A stretch of 64,000 nt of DNA from an uncultured Desulfovibrio sp. (GCA_913063155.1 CAJXYU010000008.1:124001-188000); one strand, 5' to 3'; shown: positions 1 through 10,810, counted from the stretch's first letter. Notes: generated by a model not told the origin, from the letters alone. Numbers and translations are program-made.

Positions 1-615
1 CGTTCGGTTTCTGCGGGCGAACCCGTGCAGCTGAACAACCCTTGGCGAGTCCGTCTGCCCGGCAATGGCCTGCGATAGCGCTGTGAAATAAGTGCCGTTC
101 AAATGGGCAAGATCCTGATTCAGCCTGACTTCCTTTTCAAAGACATACCGCTTTCCCGTATTGAGCGCCGTCAAAAGGAAACCACCTTGCTCCGCCAGCT
201 TGAGCGCAATACGGCCCGTCAACACATCCGTGAACGAATGGGGGGCCATGAGATACACCGGAGCAGATGCAGCACTGCAATGGATATAAAAACCTCGACC
301 GGTTTTCCTGTCGCTTTTCTCACGTATGATGGTCAGTTCATTGCCTCCGAGCCGTACAGGGAGCATTTCCATGTGGAGCGACTCAAGCGCATCGGCGAAT
401 GCCGCGGTATCCTTTTGCCCGGCAAGCAGAAGTTCAAAGAGTCGCTGGGCTTCGGCGAGTTCCCGCTGCGACGGCATGACGAATTCCCCATCGGAAGCAG
501 CCTCCCGAAAAAACGGTTCGAGAGATTGCCCCCGAGCAGAAGAGATGGAGCACGTCATACAGAAAACAAACACAAAATGCAGAGACACAACGTGAATCAT
601 GCTGCACAACTTCAC
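1..615 (-). CDS. Exported protein of unknown function, 5' part only
   Basis: An open frame starts at a GTG (615-613) preceded by an AAAGGAGT ribosome site and runs without a stop to the window edge, so at least 205 residues are present and the C-terminus is missing. Residues 1-28 look like a Sec signal: a lysine near the start, a hydrophobic stretch and an SSA-R type cleavage region. The mature part begins with a charged helix-rich section (about 30-75). A mixed alpha/beta section follows with an APHS...TGRIALKLAEQG segment near residues 113-132. I do not recognise a family; the APH motif near a Gly-rich turn is faintly like zinc-dependent amidohydrolases, but that is a weak guess. It is transcribed divergently from ilvD across a 256-bp gap. 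Confidence 0.6.
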   Translation of the reverse strand, partial: MKLCSMIHVVSLHFVFVFCMTCSISSARGQSLEPFFREAASDGEFVMPSQRELAEAQRLFELLLAGQKDTAAFADALESLHMEMLPVRLGGNELTIIREKSDRKTGRGFYIHCSAASAPVYLMAPHSFTDVLTGRIALKLAEQGGFLLTALNTGKRYVFEKEVRLNQDLAHLNGTYFTALSQAIAGQTDSPRVVQLHGFARRNRT

Positions 616-871
616 ATCCCAACTCCTTTGATGAAGACAACCGATTTCCACGCACGAACAAGGCCGAAAAAGGGAAACGCTTTTCAGCCGGACAACGATC
701 CCGGTTCGACACGACACGTTCCATCAAAGTAGCAGACTTCATGCCAACCGCCGCGACGGCCAAGGAGTTCGCCAACACAAAATCAATGTCGGCCGGCCCG
801 TATCTTGGCTTGACATCCACCCCGATCCCGATTCAACTCTGCACTTCAGAAATCGTAAGGAGAGGAATCCA

Positions 872-2533
<1,662 letters not shown>

Positions 2534-2538
2534 AAGAT

Positions 2539-2575
2539 GCGAAAGAAACACCTTTTGAAAAGGTGTTTCTTTCGC
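2539..2575 (+). terminator. Long perfect hairpin after ilvD
   Basis: Arms 2539-2556 and 2558-2575 are perfectly complementary over 18 nt, centred on CCTTTTGAAAAGG. No long T-run follows directly. The core and the trailing CC-AAACTTTT resemble the hairpin after nfnB at 41611, so this may be one copy of a dispersed terminator-like element. Confidence 0.7.
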
Positions 2576-2599
2576 ACGCTCTTCCGAAACTTTTAAACG

Positions 2600-2636
2600 A
2601 AAACGCCCGGCGGTTCTGCAGCCCGCCGGGCGTTTT
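2600..2636. terminator. GC-rich bidirectional terminator
   Basis: A 14-bp stem (2600-2613 with 2623-2636) has AAAA on one side and TTTT on the other of a CGCCCGGCGG core. It is a good intrinsic terminator for ilvD and could act on both strands. The same arms recur at 30584-30622. Confidence 0.8.
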
Positions 2637-2929
2637 GTCTCTCTTTTTCAAAACCTCCGCAAAGCCGAAGATGCGCTCACAATCCAGGGTTTTCAAAGGG
2701 GATCATCTCCTTTGACCGCCAAAGGCATCCTTCACCAATAAAAGGCATCCTTATCGACCGATTGTCGGCCCTTGTCAGACCCTCACAAATCAAATATTGA
2801 ACCGAGTGAACGTTGCGACTTCGCCAACTCGGCGGTTTTCCATGACCAAGCCGAAAAAACAGGCTCCCGCCAAACCGCAACCCTTCAAGCAAAAACACAT
2901 ATTATAATAAACAACGACACGAAGATCTT
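2637..2929. other. Intergenic stretch before the glycan island
   Basis: There is no convincing gene. It contains a palindromic element at 2694-2714 (see the repeat at 35574) and a 12-bp direct repeat, AAAGGCATCCTT, at 2721 and 2741. The last 60 bp before the next gene become AT-rich (ATATTATAATAAAC near 2900-2913), a likely promoter area for the gene at 2930. Confidence 0.5.
2694..2714 (-). repeat. Small palindromic intergenic repeat, copy 1
   Basis: This imperfect palindrome (CAAAGG...CCTTTG around GATCATC) with a flanking GGCGG reads, on the minus strand, almost the same as 35574-35601 on the plus strand. Confidence 0.45.
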
Positions 2930-4591
2930 ATGAATAACATATTGCTGACCACCCGTGGCTGGGCAAAAAGCGAAGAACAGGGCTGTACGGTCCAAGCCAA
3001 GGGATACGGATTCCGGGATGCCCGACTCCTCAAAGGAGACGATCTGGCCGCTCATGTGGCGCAACAAATGCGCCAAGGTATTCCTTTCGAAGCAATATTG
3101 AAAAAGCTCAAAGGGCACTTCGCACTCGTGGGCGAAGTTGATGACAAAGTCTATTTCGGCGCAGACACCGTACGCTCCTACCCTCTCTTATACCGCACCG
3201 ACAACAATTCCATCGCGGACGCCATTGCTTCATTGGTCTCCGAGGAAGACACCATGGACATGGACTCAATGGCCGAATTCAGTTGCGCAGGCTATGTCAC
3301 GGGCCAAAACACCATGTACGCAGGAATCAAATCCCTGCAGGGCGGCGAGTACGGCGTGGTGACTTCAGACGGCATTGTCGTTCACAGATACAAAACATAC
3401 ACCTGCACTTATTCCAACGACGATGAAGAAAGCCTGTGCCGAGCACTGGACACCGTGATTGAAAATATTTTCGCCAGATCCATCGAATGGTGCGACGGCA
3501 GACAGGTGATAGTTCCACTGAGCGCAGGTCTGGATTCACGCCTCATCGTCACCGCGCTCAAACGGTTCGGATATGAAAATGTCTTGTGCGTGGCCTATGG
3601 CCTGCCTGACAACTTCGAAGCCGTGAAAAGCAGGCAGGTGGCCGAAGAGCTCGGCTACGAATGGTTACAGGTGGAATACAAGCCCGAGGAAATGCGGCGC
3701 GTCTTCCGCAGTGAGGAAATGTACACCTACATGGAATACGCGCACAACGGAGTGTCGTTTCCGTTCATGGACGATTGGATGATGACCCGGGAGTTGAAAA
3801 ACAGAAAGCTCATTTCGGAAGATGCTGTGTTCATGCCCGGGCACACGGGAGATTTCATAGTAGGCAGCCATTTGAAGTATCTGCTGGACCCGGAATTCCA
3901 CGATGACGCCGAAGACGTCGAAGGCGCAATAATCGGGAAGCACTTTTCACTGTGGACGGATCTCATAAGCCAGCCGGCGATACGCCAAGCCATCCTCGAA
4001 CGGATCAGGGGCCAGTATACGCAGTGGCCGATGCAACACACGGAACAACGCGCCGCCGTGTATGAAAGCTGGGAGTGCAGCGAACGGCAGTTCAAATACT
4101 GCGTCAATGGGGCGAGAGTCTTTGAATATTTCGGATATGATTGGTGCCTTCCCCTGTGGGATGACGACATGGTGGAATTCTGGGAAAAGGTCTCGATCGG
4201 GCTCAAGATGGACAGCTATCTCTACCGCAAGTACTTGGCGACATACGACCTCTTCGGACTTTTCCAAAGCGACCTTCGAGACGAACGTTGGGACCGGGAG
4301 GCTGCGATCCGAGCCCGGCAGGAAAAACTGTCGTGCTCAAAAAGCCGGCGCTTGGAAGATTTTCTGAAAAACATCCGAGTACTTGACGCTGTTTTCAAGA
4401 CAAAACGTCTTCATCGCAGCCACAGGAAATTTTATGAAAAGCATGCTTCCGGATTCCCAAAACTATACGGCTACTGGCGGTACACATGGAGAGAGCTTCC
4501 CAAACGGCACCATATTTCCCTCTTTCTGAACGACGTCATCAAGGAACTCTACGGCGCCAGCGGGCATAAGCTGCTGGCGAGGCTGGACTGA
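2930..4591 (+). CDS. Asparagine-synthase-like ATP-dependent amidotransferase or ligase
   Basis: The 553-residue protein has the two-part layout of class B asparagine synthetases. An N-terminal Ntn-like half (about 1-160) contains the FALVGEVDDKVYFGADTVRSYPLLY segment in split form. A C-terminal ATP-pyrophosphatase half carries the PP-loop SAGLDS at residues 198-203. The residue after the initiator Met is Asn, not the catalytic Cys of a working glutaminase, so ammonia may come from elsewhere or another nucleophile may be acylated. Such degenerate asparagine-synthase homologues often sit in polysaccharide loci, where an amide or amidine is added to a sugar; that role is inferred here from context. 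It is convergent with the gene at 4700-6022, 108 bp away. The ribosome site is weak. Confidence 0.75.
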   Translation: MNNILLTTRGWAKSEEQGCTVQAKGYGFRDARLLKGDDLAAHVAQQMRQGIPFEAILKKLKGHFALVGEVDDKVYFGADTVRSYPLLYRTDNNSIADAIASLVSEEDTMDMDSMAEFSCAGYVTGQNTMYAGIKSLQGGEYGVVTSDGIVVHRYKTYTCTYSNDDEESLCRALDTVIENIFARSIEWCDGRQVIVPLSAGLDSRLIVTALKRFGYENVLCVAYGLPDNFEAVKSRQVAEELGYEWLQVEYKPEEMRRVFRSEEMYTYMEYAHNGVSFPFMDDWMMTRELKNRKLISEDAVFMPGHTGDFIVGSHLKYLLDPEFHDDAEDVEGAIIGKHFSLWTDLISQPAIRQAILERIRGQYTQWPMQHTEQRAAVYESWECSERQFKYCVNGARVFEYFGYDWCLPLWDDDMVEFWEKVSIGLKMDSYLYRKYLATYDLFGLFQSDLRDERWDREAAIRARQEKLSCSKSRRLEDFLKNIRVLDAVFKTKRLHRSHRKFYEKHASGFPKLYGYWRYTWRELPKRHHISLFLNDVIKELYGASGHKLLARLD

Positions 4592-4699
4592 CGGCAACGA
4601 CGCGCCGTACGGCCACTTCTTCGGGATAAACGGAAGTTTCGTGATGAAGGTAGCAGTGAAGCAGACTATCCTTATGTCCTCACTGTCGCGGCATGCCCC

Positions 4700-6022
4700 T
4701 CAGTTCGAGGCCAGCGCATTGATCCAGTCCACCCGCTTCTTGTCCAACAAAAAATAGTTGCTGGTTTCCTGCACCCTCCCCTTCTTTATGCGGCGAAGGA
4801 ATCGGCTGTTATACTTCCACTTGTAAAAACTGAATTTTCTTTTGGCGAGGTTCTTTTGAAATATGGAAACTCCCGTAGGATTTTCCTCCATTAATTTCAG
4901 GGCTATTTCTGCGAACTTGGTCAATGCATTCTGGGACTCCGGGAAATTTGCTTCCGCCTGAAGAATGTCCAGGGCTCTTTGAGGGATTGCCCTGTTATGG
5001 GTTTCGGAATCTCCATTCACGATTTCAATCAGCTCATCCATGCTCTTTGGCATGAGAAGCAAACTGTTCAATTCATTTCCGGCATCAAGCCAAGGAATGG
5101 TATGCCGCTCTCTCCTTTCGTCCATGTCTCTGAGACAAATCGGATATTTCCCGCAAGCCAAGCAATCATAAAAGCTGGTTGAGGGCGGTCCGACAACAAA
5201 ATCCATTTCACTTGCCCAATGCGCAAACGGCTGGTCCCATGGAGAAAATACGATAGGAACATCCTTCTCCTTCAGGAGTTTTTCCCAGCTTCTGTAATTT
5301 TCCCGGGGGTGGGATCTGACGTGAAGCTCGACATCTTCTCCCAATTTGGCAGCAAACTGGAAAAGAATCCGTAAATCTAAAGCTTGCGTGTAAAGGATGT
5401 CCTCCATCTCATATTCGTCACGAAGAAAGAAGCGCTGACAAGACGCTGCCATGCTGTGTACAACCTCCAACATGTCAGCACCATCAAACGGAATGATGGA
5501 AGAGAACTTTCCTATGTACCCGATCTTTTTTTTGCCGGAATTGTCCTTCTTCCTTCCGGATGAAAGACAGTGGCTGTCCATGCGCGGCTGGCCGATGACA
5601 TGGCACCGCTTGGCAATATCCGGCACCTTTTGTTCCAATATCTCTTTCTGTGCCTGCCCCCAAAGAAAAAAGGCGCTTATCCTGTCGGCCCAGCGAAAAT
5701 CGTTCTGCAGAGTATCCTTGCCACAGGTATTCCAGAGTACGTATTCCGGATCATTGGAAAGCACTCCGGCAGATTCTGTGAGTAGAGTCACTACCGGAGG
5801 AAACGTGCGCTCATGATCTTTGACGTAATGTTTAAAATAGGAGGTCTTTGGAAAAACAACCAAATCAAATGCATCTTGGCATCTGGGCAGAAACCACTCG
5901 GAAAACTTCTTGTTCCCGAAGCAGACCTCTACTCCATGGCGTTCAAACAACTTTTTGAGATTGGCCCCAACAACTGCGTCACGGGCAAGTTCGTCAATAT
6001 GAAAATATACGGTTCGTTTCAT
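4700..6022 (-). CDS. Surface carbohydrate biosynthesis protein, GT-B-like
   Basis: The 440-residue protein begins MKRTVYFHIDELARD and resembles surface-carbohydrate biosynthesis proteins that pair a Rossmann-like N-terminal half with a nucleotide-binding C-terminal half. Features are HVIGQPRMD near residue 148, the ELHVRSHPRENY segment, and a MDFVVGPPSTSFYDCLACGK segment that looks like the donor-binding loop of CDP-glycerol/GT-B type transferases. A basic tail (KRKFSFYKWKYNSRFLRR) suggests membrane association. It is the last gene of the minus-strand nonulosonate operon, 9 bp after the methyltransferase. A transferase that moves a sugar or polyol phosphate is the best reading, but the substrate cannot be told. 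Confidence 0.6.
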   Translation of the reverse strand: MKRTVYFHIDELARDAVVGANLKKLFERHGVEVCFGNKKFSEWFLPRCQDAFDLVVFPKTSYFKHYVKDHERTFPPVVTLLTESAGVLSNDPEYVLWNTCGKDTLQNDFRWADRISAFFLWGQAQKEILEQKVPDIAKRCHVIGQPRMDSHCLSSGRKKDNSGKKKIGYIGKFSSIIPFDGADMLEVVHSMAASCQRFFLRDEYEMEDILYTQALDLRILFQFAAKLGEDVELHVRSHPRENYRSWEKLLKEKDVPIVFSPWDQPFAHWASEMDFVVGPPSTSFYDCLACGKYPICLRDMDERRERHTIPWLDAGNELNSLLLMPKSMDELIEIVNGDSETHNRAIPQRALDILQAEANFPESQNALTKFAEIALKLMEENPTGVSIFQKNLAKRKFSFYKWKYNSRFLRRIKKGRVQETSNYFLLDKKRVDWINALASN

Positions 6023-6031
6023 AAAATATAC

Positions 6032-6904
6032 TTACTTTTTTAGCCCCATACGGATGTAAATGAAATCCGACCTGCCGGACTGTTCCAACACCTGTTTCCA
6101 GTGCTGGTCAAGAGGGCTGAACAACTTTGTTTTTCCGACGCCTGTTGGAGCCCCCTCTTTGATCCAATGCAGTGCGTTGGAGACATCGTATCTGGCTTTG
6201 AAAACGACCGATTCGATCTCGAGTCCGGCCATGTCGGCGAGCCTTTCCAACGAGGCAAGGTTGAAATACCAGCGGTGTGCCCTGCGGTAAAAAAAACGTC
6301 CGTACTGCTCGGGTAGAAATTCCAACAGCCAGTCGTCCGCATTGGGGGTGCTGAGCACCATGGCGCCACCTTCGGCCATGAGGGCCGCCGCATCCCTGAG
6401 CAGGGCCAATGGATCATCTACATGTTCGATGACCGCAAAACAGGTCAGCAGGTCCACCCCCCCCTTGCGGTCTTCAAGGGCGTCCGAGACATAAGAGTAG
6501 ACCTCATGGCGCTGGGCAAGGCTTTCCTGATAACTCCTGCAAGGCTCGATGGCGATGGTCTTTCCGGCAACGCCGTAAAGCATATCCAGAAACGACCCGC
6601 CTCCACAGCCGATATCGGCCACCACCTTCCCTCGCAACCCGGCCGTGCCGATTACGCCGACTTTTTCCAAGGATTCTGCGTCATGCAGCGAGTAAAAATG
6701 ATCGATTGTGCCACAGCCGTCGGTCTCTTCACGGTAATTATCGCCCTCATAGTCCTGCCGGGCGTCGGGCAGAAAGGCTGCCTGGCATTGGGAGCAGCCC
6801 CAGACGGTCTCTTCATGTTCGGACCAGTGTCCATGCCGCCCTTCGCGCACGAGCCCCAGGTAACGCGGTTCAAGCCTTTCGCTTCTACAAATGGGACAAA
6901 TCAT
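6032..6904 (-). CDS. Class I SAM methyltransferase with N-terminal zinc ribbon
   Basis: The 290-residue protein starts at the ATG that overlaps the stop of the upstream cytidylyltransferase gene (ATGA). A longer start 24 bp upstream is possible but less likely. C3-x2-C6 and C37-x2-C40 form a zinc-ribbon pair. The SAM-binding motif DIGCGGGSFLDML lies near residues 88-100, followed by an acidic strand end (AIEP) and CFAVIEHVDDP. This is the layout of the sugar C- or O-methyltransferases found in glycan loci. In this operon it probably methylates the nonulosonate or another residue of the same glycan; the substrate is inferred only from position. Confidence 0.8.
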   Translation of the reverse strand: MICPICRSERLEPRYLGLVREGRHGHWSEHEETVWGCSQCQAAFLPDARQDYEGDNYREETDGCGTIDHFYSLHDAESLEKVGVIGTAGLRGKVVADIGCGGGSFLDMLYGVAGKTIAIEPCRSYQESLAQRHEVYSYVSDALEDRKGGVDLLTCFAVIEHVDDPLALLRDAAALMAEGGAMVLSTPNADDWLLEFLPEQYGRFFYRRAHRWYFNLASLERLADMAGLEIESVVFKARYDVSNALHWIKEGAPTGVGKTKLFSPLDQHWKQVLEQSGRSDFIYIRMGLKK

Positions 6905-7608
6905 ACCGTTTCTCTTCCCAGCAGCCATTCGGCCATTTCTATTTCGAATTCATCATCTATGTTCACGACAGGCCTTTCCACGACAACGGCGCGACAGTCG
7001 TCTTCGATGATGGAGCCTTCCATGAGGGTGGAACGGCGAAGCGCATAACAAATGCCGTTTCGGTGGTAAAGATCGGGAATTCTCTGTCGGATGGCGTACT
7101 GCGCCCCCTGTTCCAGGAAAAAACCGATACGCTCGTCCTCCACAACAAGGCTCTTGTGCGGGGTGTAGTGGGCCGGGGTAGGACTGACCGTGGCGGCCGC
7201 CTTGGCTCCCGAGGAAATCAGTTCCTCCACGGTGCGCCCGATATCCCCGGCTCTGCGACAAGGGCTGGTTGGCTCCAGGTACAGGGTGATGTCTGCCATG
7301 ACACCAAAATGCTTTTCCGCCTCAAGCAGGGCGTGCTTCCAGGTATCCGCCGCAGTGGCCGTATCGTGGGCCAGCTCTTCCGGCCTCAGAAAGGGCGCGG
7401 CGATACCATACCGTTCAGCTTCGGCGGCGTATTCGGCGCTATCCGTGCTGATGACCGCGCCATCCAGCCAGGGCAATTTTTTGAGCACGAGCCCCACACG
7501 ACCAATGAGGGAATGCCCCAGAACCTTGCGCATGTTCTTGTGCCTGACCCCCTTGGACCCGGAACGAGCCGGAACCACTGCGAGCACGGTAAGCCCCTTG
7601 TACGCCAT
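6901..7608 (-). CDS. neuA: CMP-nonulosonate cytidylyltransferase, NeuA type
   Basis: Activates a nine-carbon 2-keto acid sugar with CTP to the CMP-sugar used by transferases. The 235-residue protein has the family's N-terminal nucleotide loop PARSGSKGVRHKN (residues 13-25), ISTDSAEYAAEA, LEPTSPCRRAGDI and a C-terminal VVNIDDEFEIEMAE metal/sugar segment. The ATG follows AGGAGGGAAC, a strong site. It lies between the Gfo/Idh gene (8 bp) and the methyltransferase (ATGA overlap). A second, clearly different paralogue is at 21978-22664, so this copy probably serves a different nonulosonate. The exact sugar cannot be read from the sequence. Confidence 0.88.
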   Translation of the reverse strand: MAYKGLTVLAVVPARSGSKGVRHKNMRKVLGHSLIGRVGLVLKKLPWLDGAVISTDSAEYAAEAERYGIAAPFLRPEELAHDTATAADTWKHALLEAEKHFGVMADITLYLEPTSPCRRAGDIGRTVEELISSGAKAAATVSPTPAHYTPHKSLVVEDERIGFFLEQGAQYAIRQRIPDLYHRNGICYALRRSTLMEGSIIEDDCRAVVVERPVVNIDDEFEIEMAEWLLGRETV

Positions 7609-7616
7609 GTTCCCTC

Positions 7617-8603
7617 CTAAAAAATTACCACAGCACCCGAGTCGGAGCTTTCACGCACTGCCTCGATAGTGCGCATGACCCTGAGTCCGTCGGCGATGGT
7701 GCAGCTCGGTTGAGCACCGTCCACAACGCCGAGAAACTCTCGGGCGACGTCCATGAACATGTCGTTGCGATCGTTGTCGAAAGCTTCCTCCCGCCACTCG
7801 CCTTCCATTGCGGCCGACCAGGTGATTCTGTCCACTTCCCAGCGCAGAGTGCCCTTCTCGCCCACAAAGGTGATGGATTTCTCGTGGGGGCGGGTATAAA
7901 GGTCCAGGTGGAGCATGACGCGCTTACCGTCTCCATATTCCGCAAAAACGTCCACATTGTCATCGGAGGAGATTTCCAGGTCGCTGATCTTCTCCACCCG
8001 GCCGAACAGAGACTCGGGCATGCCGAAGAAAAGCAGCATCAGATCGATCCAATGGCTTTCGTCCAGTAGCGCGCCACCGCCGAGACTTTGATCGGACATG
8101 AAGAAATCCTGATAACGCTCCCACGGATGCCAGTCGGCCAAGTGGGCGGCCATGACGAAGCGAACGCTGCGCAAAGAACCGACAATGCCCTGTTCCAGCA
8201 GTTCGCGCACCCGCATCAGAGCAGGCCACCAGCGCCAAGTATAGCCCAGCAGAAGCGGAGCTCTGCCCTTGGTCACCTCGGCCTCAAGGCGCTGGGCGTC
8301 GGCCAGGTCGATGGAAACCGGCTTTTCCAAAAGCACCGGCAGTCCCTTTCCCAAGGCTGCAATGCTCTGATCCACGTGGAAGGCCGTTGGCGAGGCCACT
8401 ACCACGCCGTCCAACTCCTCAATAGCCAAGGCCTCATCCAGCCCGGTACAGCCGTGAACTAAATCAACACCGCTTTTCCGCACGTCCGCAAGGCGGCTTT
8501 CCTGTGGATCCATACAGGAGATCCTGCACCCGAGCTGCTGGAGGTTGTGGGCGTGGCGTTTCCCCACACTGCCACCGCCGAGAATGAGAATGTGCTTGGG
8601 CAT
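7617..8603 (-). CDS. Gfo/Idh/MocA family NAD(P)-dependent sugar oxidoreductase
   Basis: The 328-residue protein starts at MPKHILILGGGSVGKRHAHN, a classic Rossmann loop; a longer in-frame extension upstream runs through the neuC gene and is rejected. GAAAGG lies 7 nt before the ATG. The family signature EKPVSIDL follows a VVVASPTAFHVDQSI strand, and GGALLDESHWIDLML holds the expected catalytic histidine region. These enzymes oxidise or reduce a sugar hydroxyl or ketone with NAD(P). It is 4 bp after neuC and 8 bp before neuA, so it likely modifies the nonulosonate or its precursor. A second family member sits in the other nonulosonate operon at 21067. Confidence 0.85.
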   Translation of the reverse strand: MPKHILILGGGSVGKRHAHNLQQLGCRISCMDPQESRLADVRKSGVDLVHGCTGLDEALAIEELDGVVVASPTAFHVDQSIAALGKGLPVLLEKPVSIDLADAQRLEAEVTKGRAPLLLGYTWRWWPALMRVRELLEQGIVGSLRSVRFVMAAHLADWHPWERYQDFFMSDQSLGGGALLDESHWIDLMLLFFGMPESLFGRVEKISDLEISSDDNVDVFAEYGDGKRVMLHLDLYTRPHEKSITFVGEKGTLRWEVDRITWSAAMEGEWREEAFDNDRNDMFMDVAREFLGVVDGAQPSCTIADGLRVMRTIEAVRESSDSGAVVIF

Positions 8604-8607
8604 GTGA

Positions 8608-9771
8608 CTACCTTTCGATGTAGAATTTTTTCTGGATATCCACTTCCGTGCCGGCCAGGATGTCGGCGATCTGCTTGCCGGCAGTGCCGTCGCCGTAGAT
8701 CGGGTCGGATTCATACCGGCCGTTCTCCAGGTGTTTACGGATGGCCGCAGCGATCTCGTCCCGAGAGTAGCCCACATCAATGACGTTCTTGCCGCGTTGG
8801 CGCCCAAACTGTCGGGTGCCTATATTCACGGCAGGCACGCCCAGGAACGCGCCTTCGCGGATACCGGAACTGGAGTTGCCCACCAAGCAGGCGCAGTTGG
8901 CAATGAGCCGAACATAGTCGTCGGGAGAAAAGTTTCTGTAGAAGTGAATGTTCTTGGGCTGATGCTTCTCACGATAGACACGCAGTCCCTTGGAGATCTC
9001 GTCGGAACCGGCATCCACGTTGGGCCACAGCCAGACCACCTGGTGGCCGCTGAACTGTTCGATGCCCTTAAGGGTTTCATAAATATGATCGAAGCCCTTG
9101 CCAAACTCGGTGGTCACCGGATGCTGCAGCACCACAATGTAGGGCTTGCTCTGGTCAACGGCTCCCCCCACGCCGCCGTAGCTTTCAAAAAAGCCTTCAG
9201 GTAAGGAGGTGTCCAGCCGGGCGCAGAGATCGATGGCCGGACAACCGGTCAGAAATACGGTTTCCGGGGCCTCGCCCATCTGGATGACACGATCGCGCGC
9301 ATCCGAGGAAGAGGGAAAATGAATGTGCGCCAGCTTGGTGATGGCATGGCGTACGGACTCGTCAATGGAGCCGGTCAGTTCGCCGCCTTGGGTGTGGGCC
9401 AGCACGATGTTCATATAGCTGGCGGCCACGGCCGTGGCCATGGTCTCAAAGCGATCGGCCACGGTAAGCACCACGTCCGGGCGCAAGTTCTCGAAATGCG
9501 TGGCCAGCTCCTGGATGGCCAGCCCGGTGGACTTGGCCATGGTGGTCAGATTCTCCCCTTCCACAATGGAATAAATGCATGCACTGGGGGTGAAACCGTC
9601 TTTTTCGATGATGTCGATGACTTTGCCGTAGCGGTACAGCAACGCCGATGCGCCAACGATCAGTTGCAATTCCAGGTCTTGGTGCCGGTCAACGGCCTCC
9701 AGCATGCTCTTGATGCGGCCGTAGTTGGCACGACTGTTGACGACCACGCATATTTTCTTCTTATTACTCAT
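8608..9771 (-). CDS. neuC: Hydrolysing UDP/GDP-HexNAc 2-epimerase, NeuC type (first paralogue)
   Basis: Releases the nucleotide and inverts C2 to give a free ManNAc-type sugar for the NeuB step. The 387 residues start at MSNKKKICVVVNSRANYGR, 8 bp inside the end of neuB; an upstream extension of 29 residues is rejected because it lies wholly in neuB. Family signatures are VADRFETMATAVAAS, AHTQGGELTGSIDESVRHAI and a C-terminal NSSSGIREGAFLGVPAVNIG. The paralogue at 18835 has the same layout but GDRYEAMACALAAS and HIHGGETTEGAVDE, so the two are well diverged. The nucleotide donor (UDP or GDP) cannot be decided here. Confidence 0.9.
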   Translation of the reverse strand: MSNKKKICVVVNSRANYGRIKSMLEAVDRHQDLELQLIVGASALLYRYGKVIDIIEKDGFTPSACIYSIVEGENLTTMAKSTGLAIQELATHFENLRPDVVLTVADRFETMATAVAASYMNIVLAHTQGGELTGSIDESVRHAITKLAHIHFPSSSDARDRVIQMGEAPETVFLTGCPAIDLCARLDTSLPEGFFESYGGVGGAVDQSKPYIVVLQHPVTTEFGKGFDHIYETLKGIEQFSGHQVVWLWPNVDAGSDEISKGLRVYREKHQPKNIHFYRNFSPDDYVRLIANCACLVGNSSSGIREGAFLGVPAVNIGTRQFGRQRGKNVIDVGYSRDEIAAAIRKHLENGRYESDPIYGDGTAGKQIADILAGTEVDIQKKFYIER

Positions 9772-10810
9772 CAATATCCTCCGGACGCAGCAGCCTGTCG
9801 CAGCGTACGTCGCGCACCAGCCGCTTGCCCACCAGCGCGGGAAGCTGGTCCGGGGCAAAGCCTTCGCCGGGTTTTTTCAGTGTCAACATCTCCCTGGTAA
9901 GCACCGTGCCTTCCGGCATGTCCTCACGCAGGGTGACGCTTTTGGAAAAAAGCTTTCTCATGGCCTTCATATCGCGGGCCACTGCATCCTTGTCCACGGG
10001 ATTGGAATCCATCTCCCAGAGAGCGTCGCGAAAACGCACCACCGATGCGAACCCATCCGGGGTCAGGGACGAAGGAGCGTCCGGCCCGAAGCACCGCTTG
10101 TCGAACACGATGTGGGCTTCAAGCATATCGGCCCCGCGGGCCAGCGCCGCAATGCCCGCGTGCACGCCGCCGGAATGGTCGGAAAGCCCAACAGGACACC
10201 GAAACCGCTCACGCATTTCCTGCATGACGTTAAGTCCCACCTTATCCAAAGAAACGGGGTAGCTGCTGGTGCACTGGAAAAGTGCGTATCCCAGGCCACA
10301 TCCCTCGATGACCTTCACAGCGTCCGCAATGTCCTGCCAAGACGACATGCCCGTGCTCAGCAGCACAGGTTTGTTCGTGGAGCGCATAGCCTCGAACAGG
10401 GAGTCGTTAAACACCTCACCGGAACCGACTTTCCAGGCCGGGACCCCGATGGCGTCGAGCATTTCCAGGGCGGCCACGGAAAAAGGCGTGCTCAAAAATT
10501 CCAGTCCCGCTTCGCGGGCGTGACCATACAACCCCTGCCACTGCTCGGGGGTAAACTCCATACGTTGCCAATAATCGTAACGGGTGGCGTCCTGGTAACT
10601 GAATTTGACCCGAAATTGCTCATCCCGGGTGGATTCCTCCCGGGCGATATGGGTTTGGAACTTGATGGCGTCGACCCCAACCTCGCGGGCCAGTTCGATA
10701 TAGGCATGGGCGGCCCCAAGAGATCCGTCGTGGGCCTGACCCACTTCGGCTATGATGAACGGGCGCGCACCAGGGCCGATGGCAGCTGCACCGAGAGACA
10801 ATTGTTTCAT
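9764..10810 (-). CDS. neuB: Nonulosonate synthase, NeuB type (first paralogue)
   Basis: Condenses phosphoenolpyruvate with a ManNAc-type sugar to make a nine-carbon keto acid. The 348 residues start at MKQLSLGAAAIG, 6 nt after AAGGACG. The TIM-barrel shows FIIAEVGQAHDGSLG, DAIKFQTH, FLSTPFS, KVGSGEVFN, LLSTGMSSWQDI and GLSDHSGG. A C-terminal antifreeze-like (SAF) domain (about 280-345) includes LREDMPEGTVLTREML. It overlaps neuC by 8 bp and follows the ThDP enzyme by 32 bp. No matching dehydratase, aminotransferase or acetyltransferase is present on this strand. The operon therefore either borrows the precursor from the leg operon or uses ManNAc directly. Confidence 0.92.
   Translation of the reverse strand: MKQLSLGAAAIGPGARPFIIAEVGQAHDGSLGAAHAYIELAREVGVDAIKFQTHIAREESTRDEQFRVKFSYQDATRYDYWQRMEFTPEQWQGLYGHAREAGLEFLSTPFSVAALEMLDAIGVPAWKVGSGEVFNDSLFEAMRSTNKPVLLSTGMSSWQDIADAVKVIEGCGLGYALFQCTSSYPVSLDKVGLNVMQEMRERFRCPVGLSDHSGGVHAGIAALARGADMLEAHIVFDKRCFGPDAPSSLTPDGFASVVRFRDALWEMDSNPVDKDAVARDMKAMRKLFSKSVTLREDMPEGTVLTREMLTLKKPGEGFAPDQLPALVGKRLVRDVRCDRLLRPEDIDE

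Noticed and set aside
434-820. 128-codon minus frame over the start of the exported protein
   Set aside because: It is out of frame with the signal-peptide gene, which has the better ribosome site and composition.
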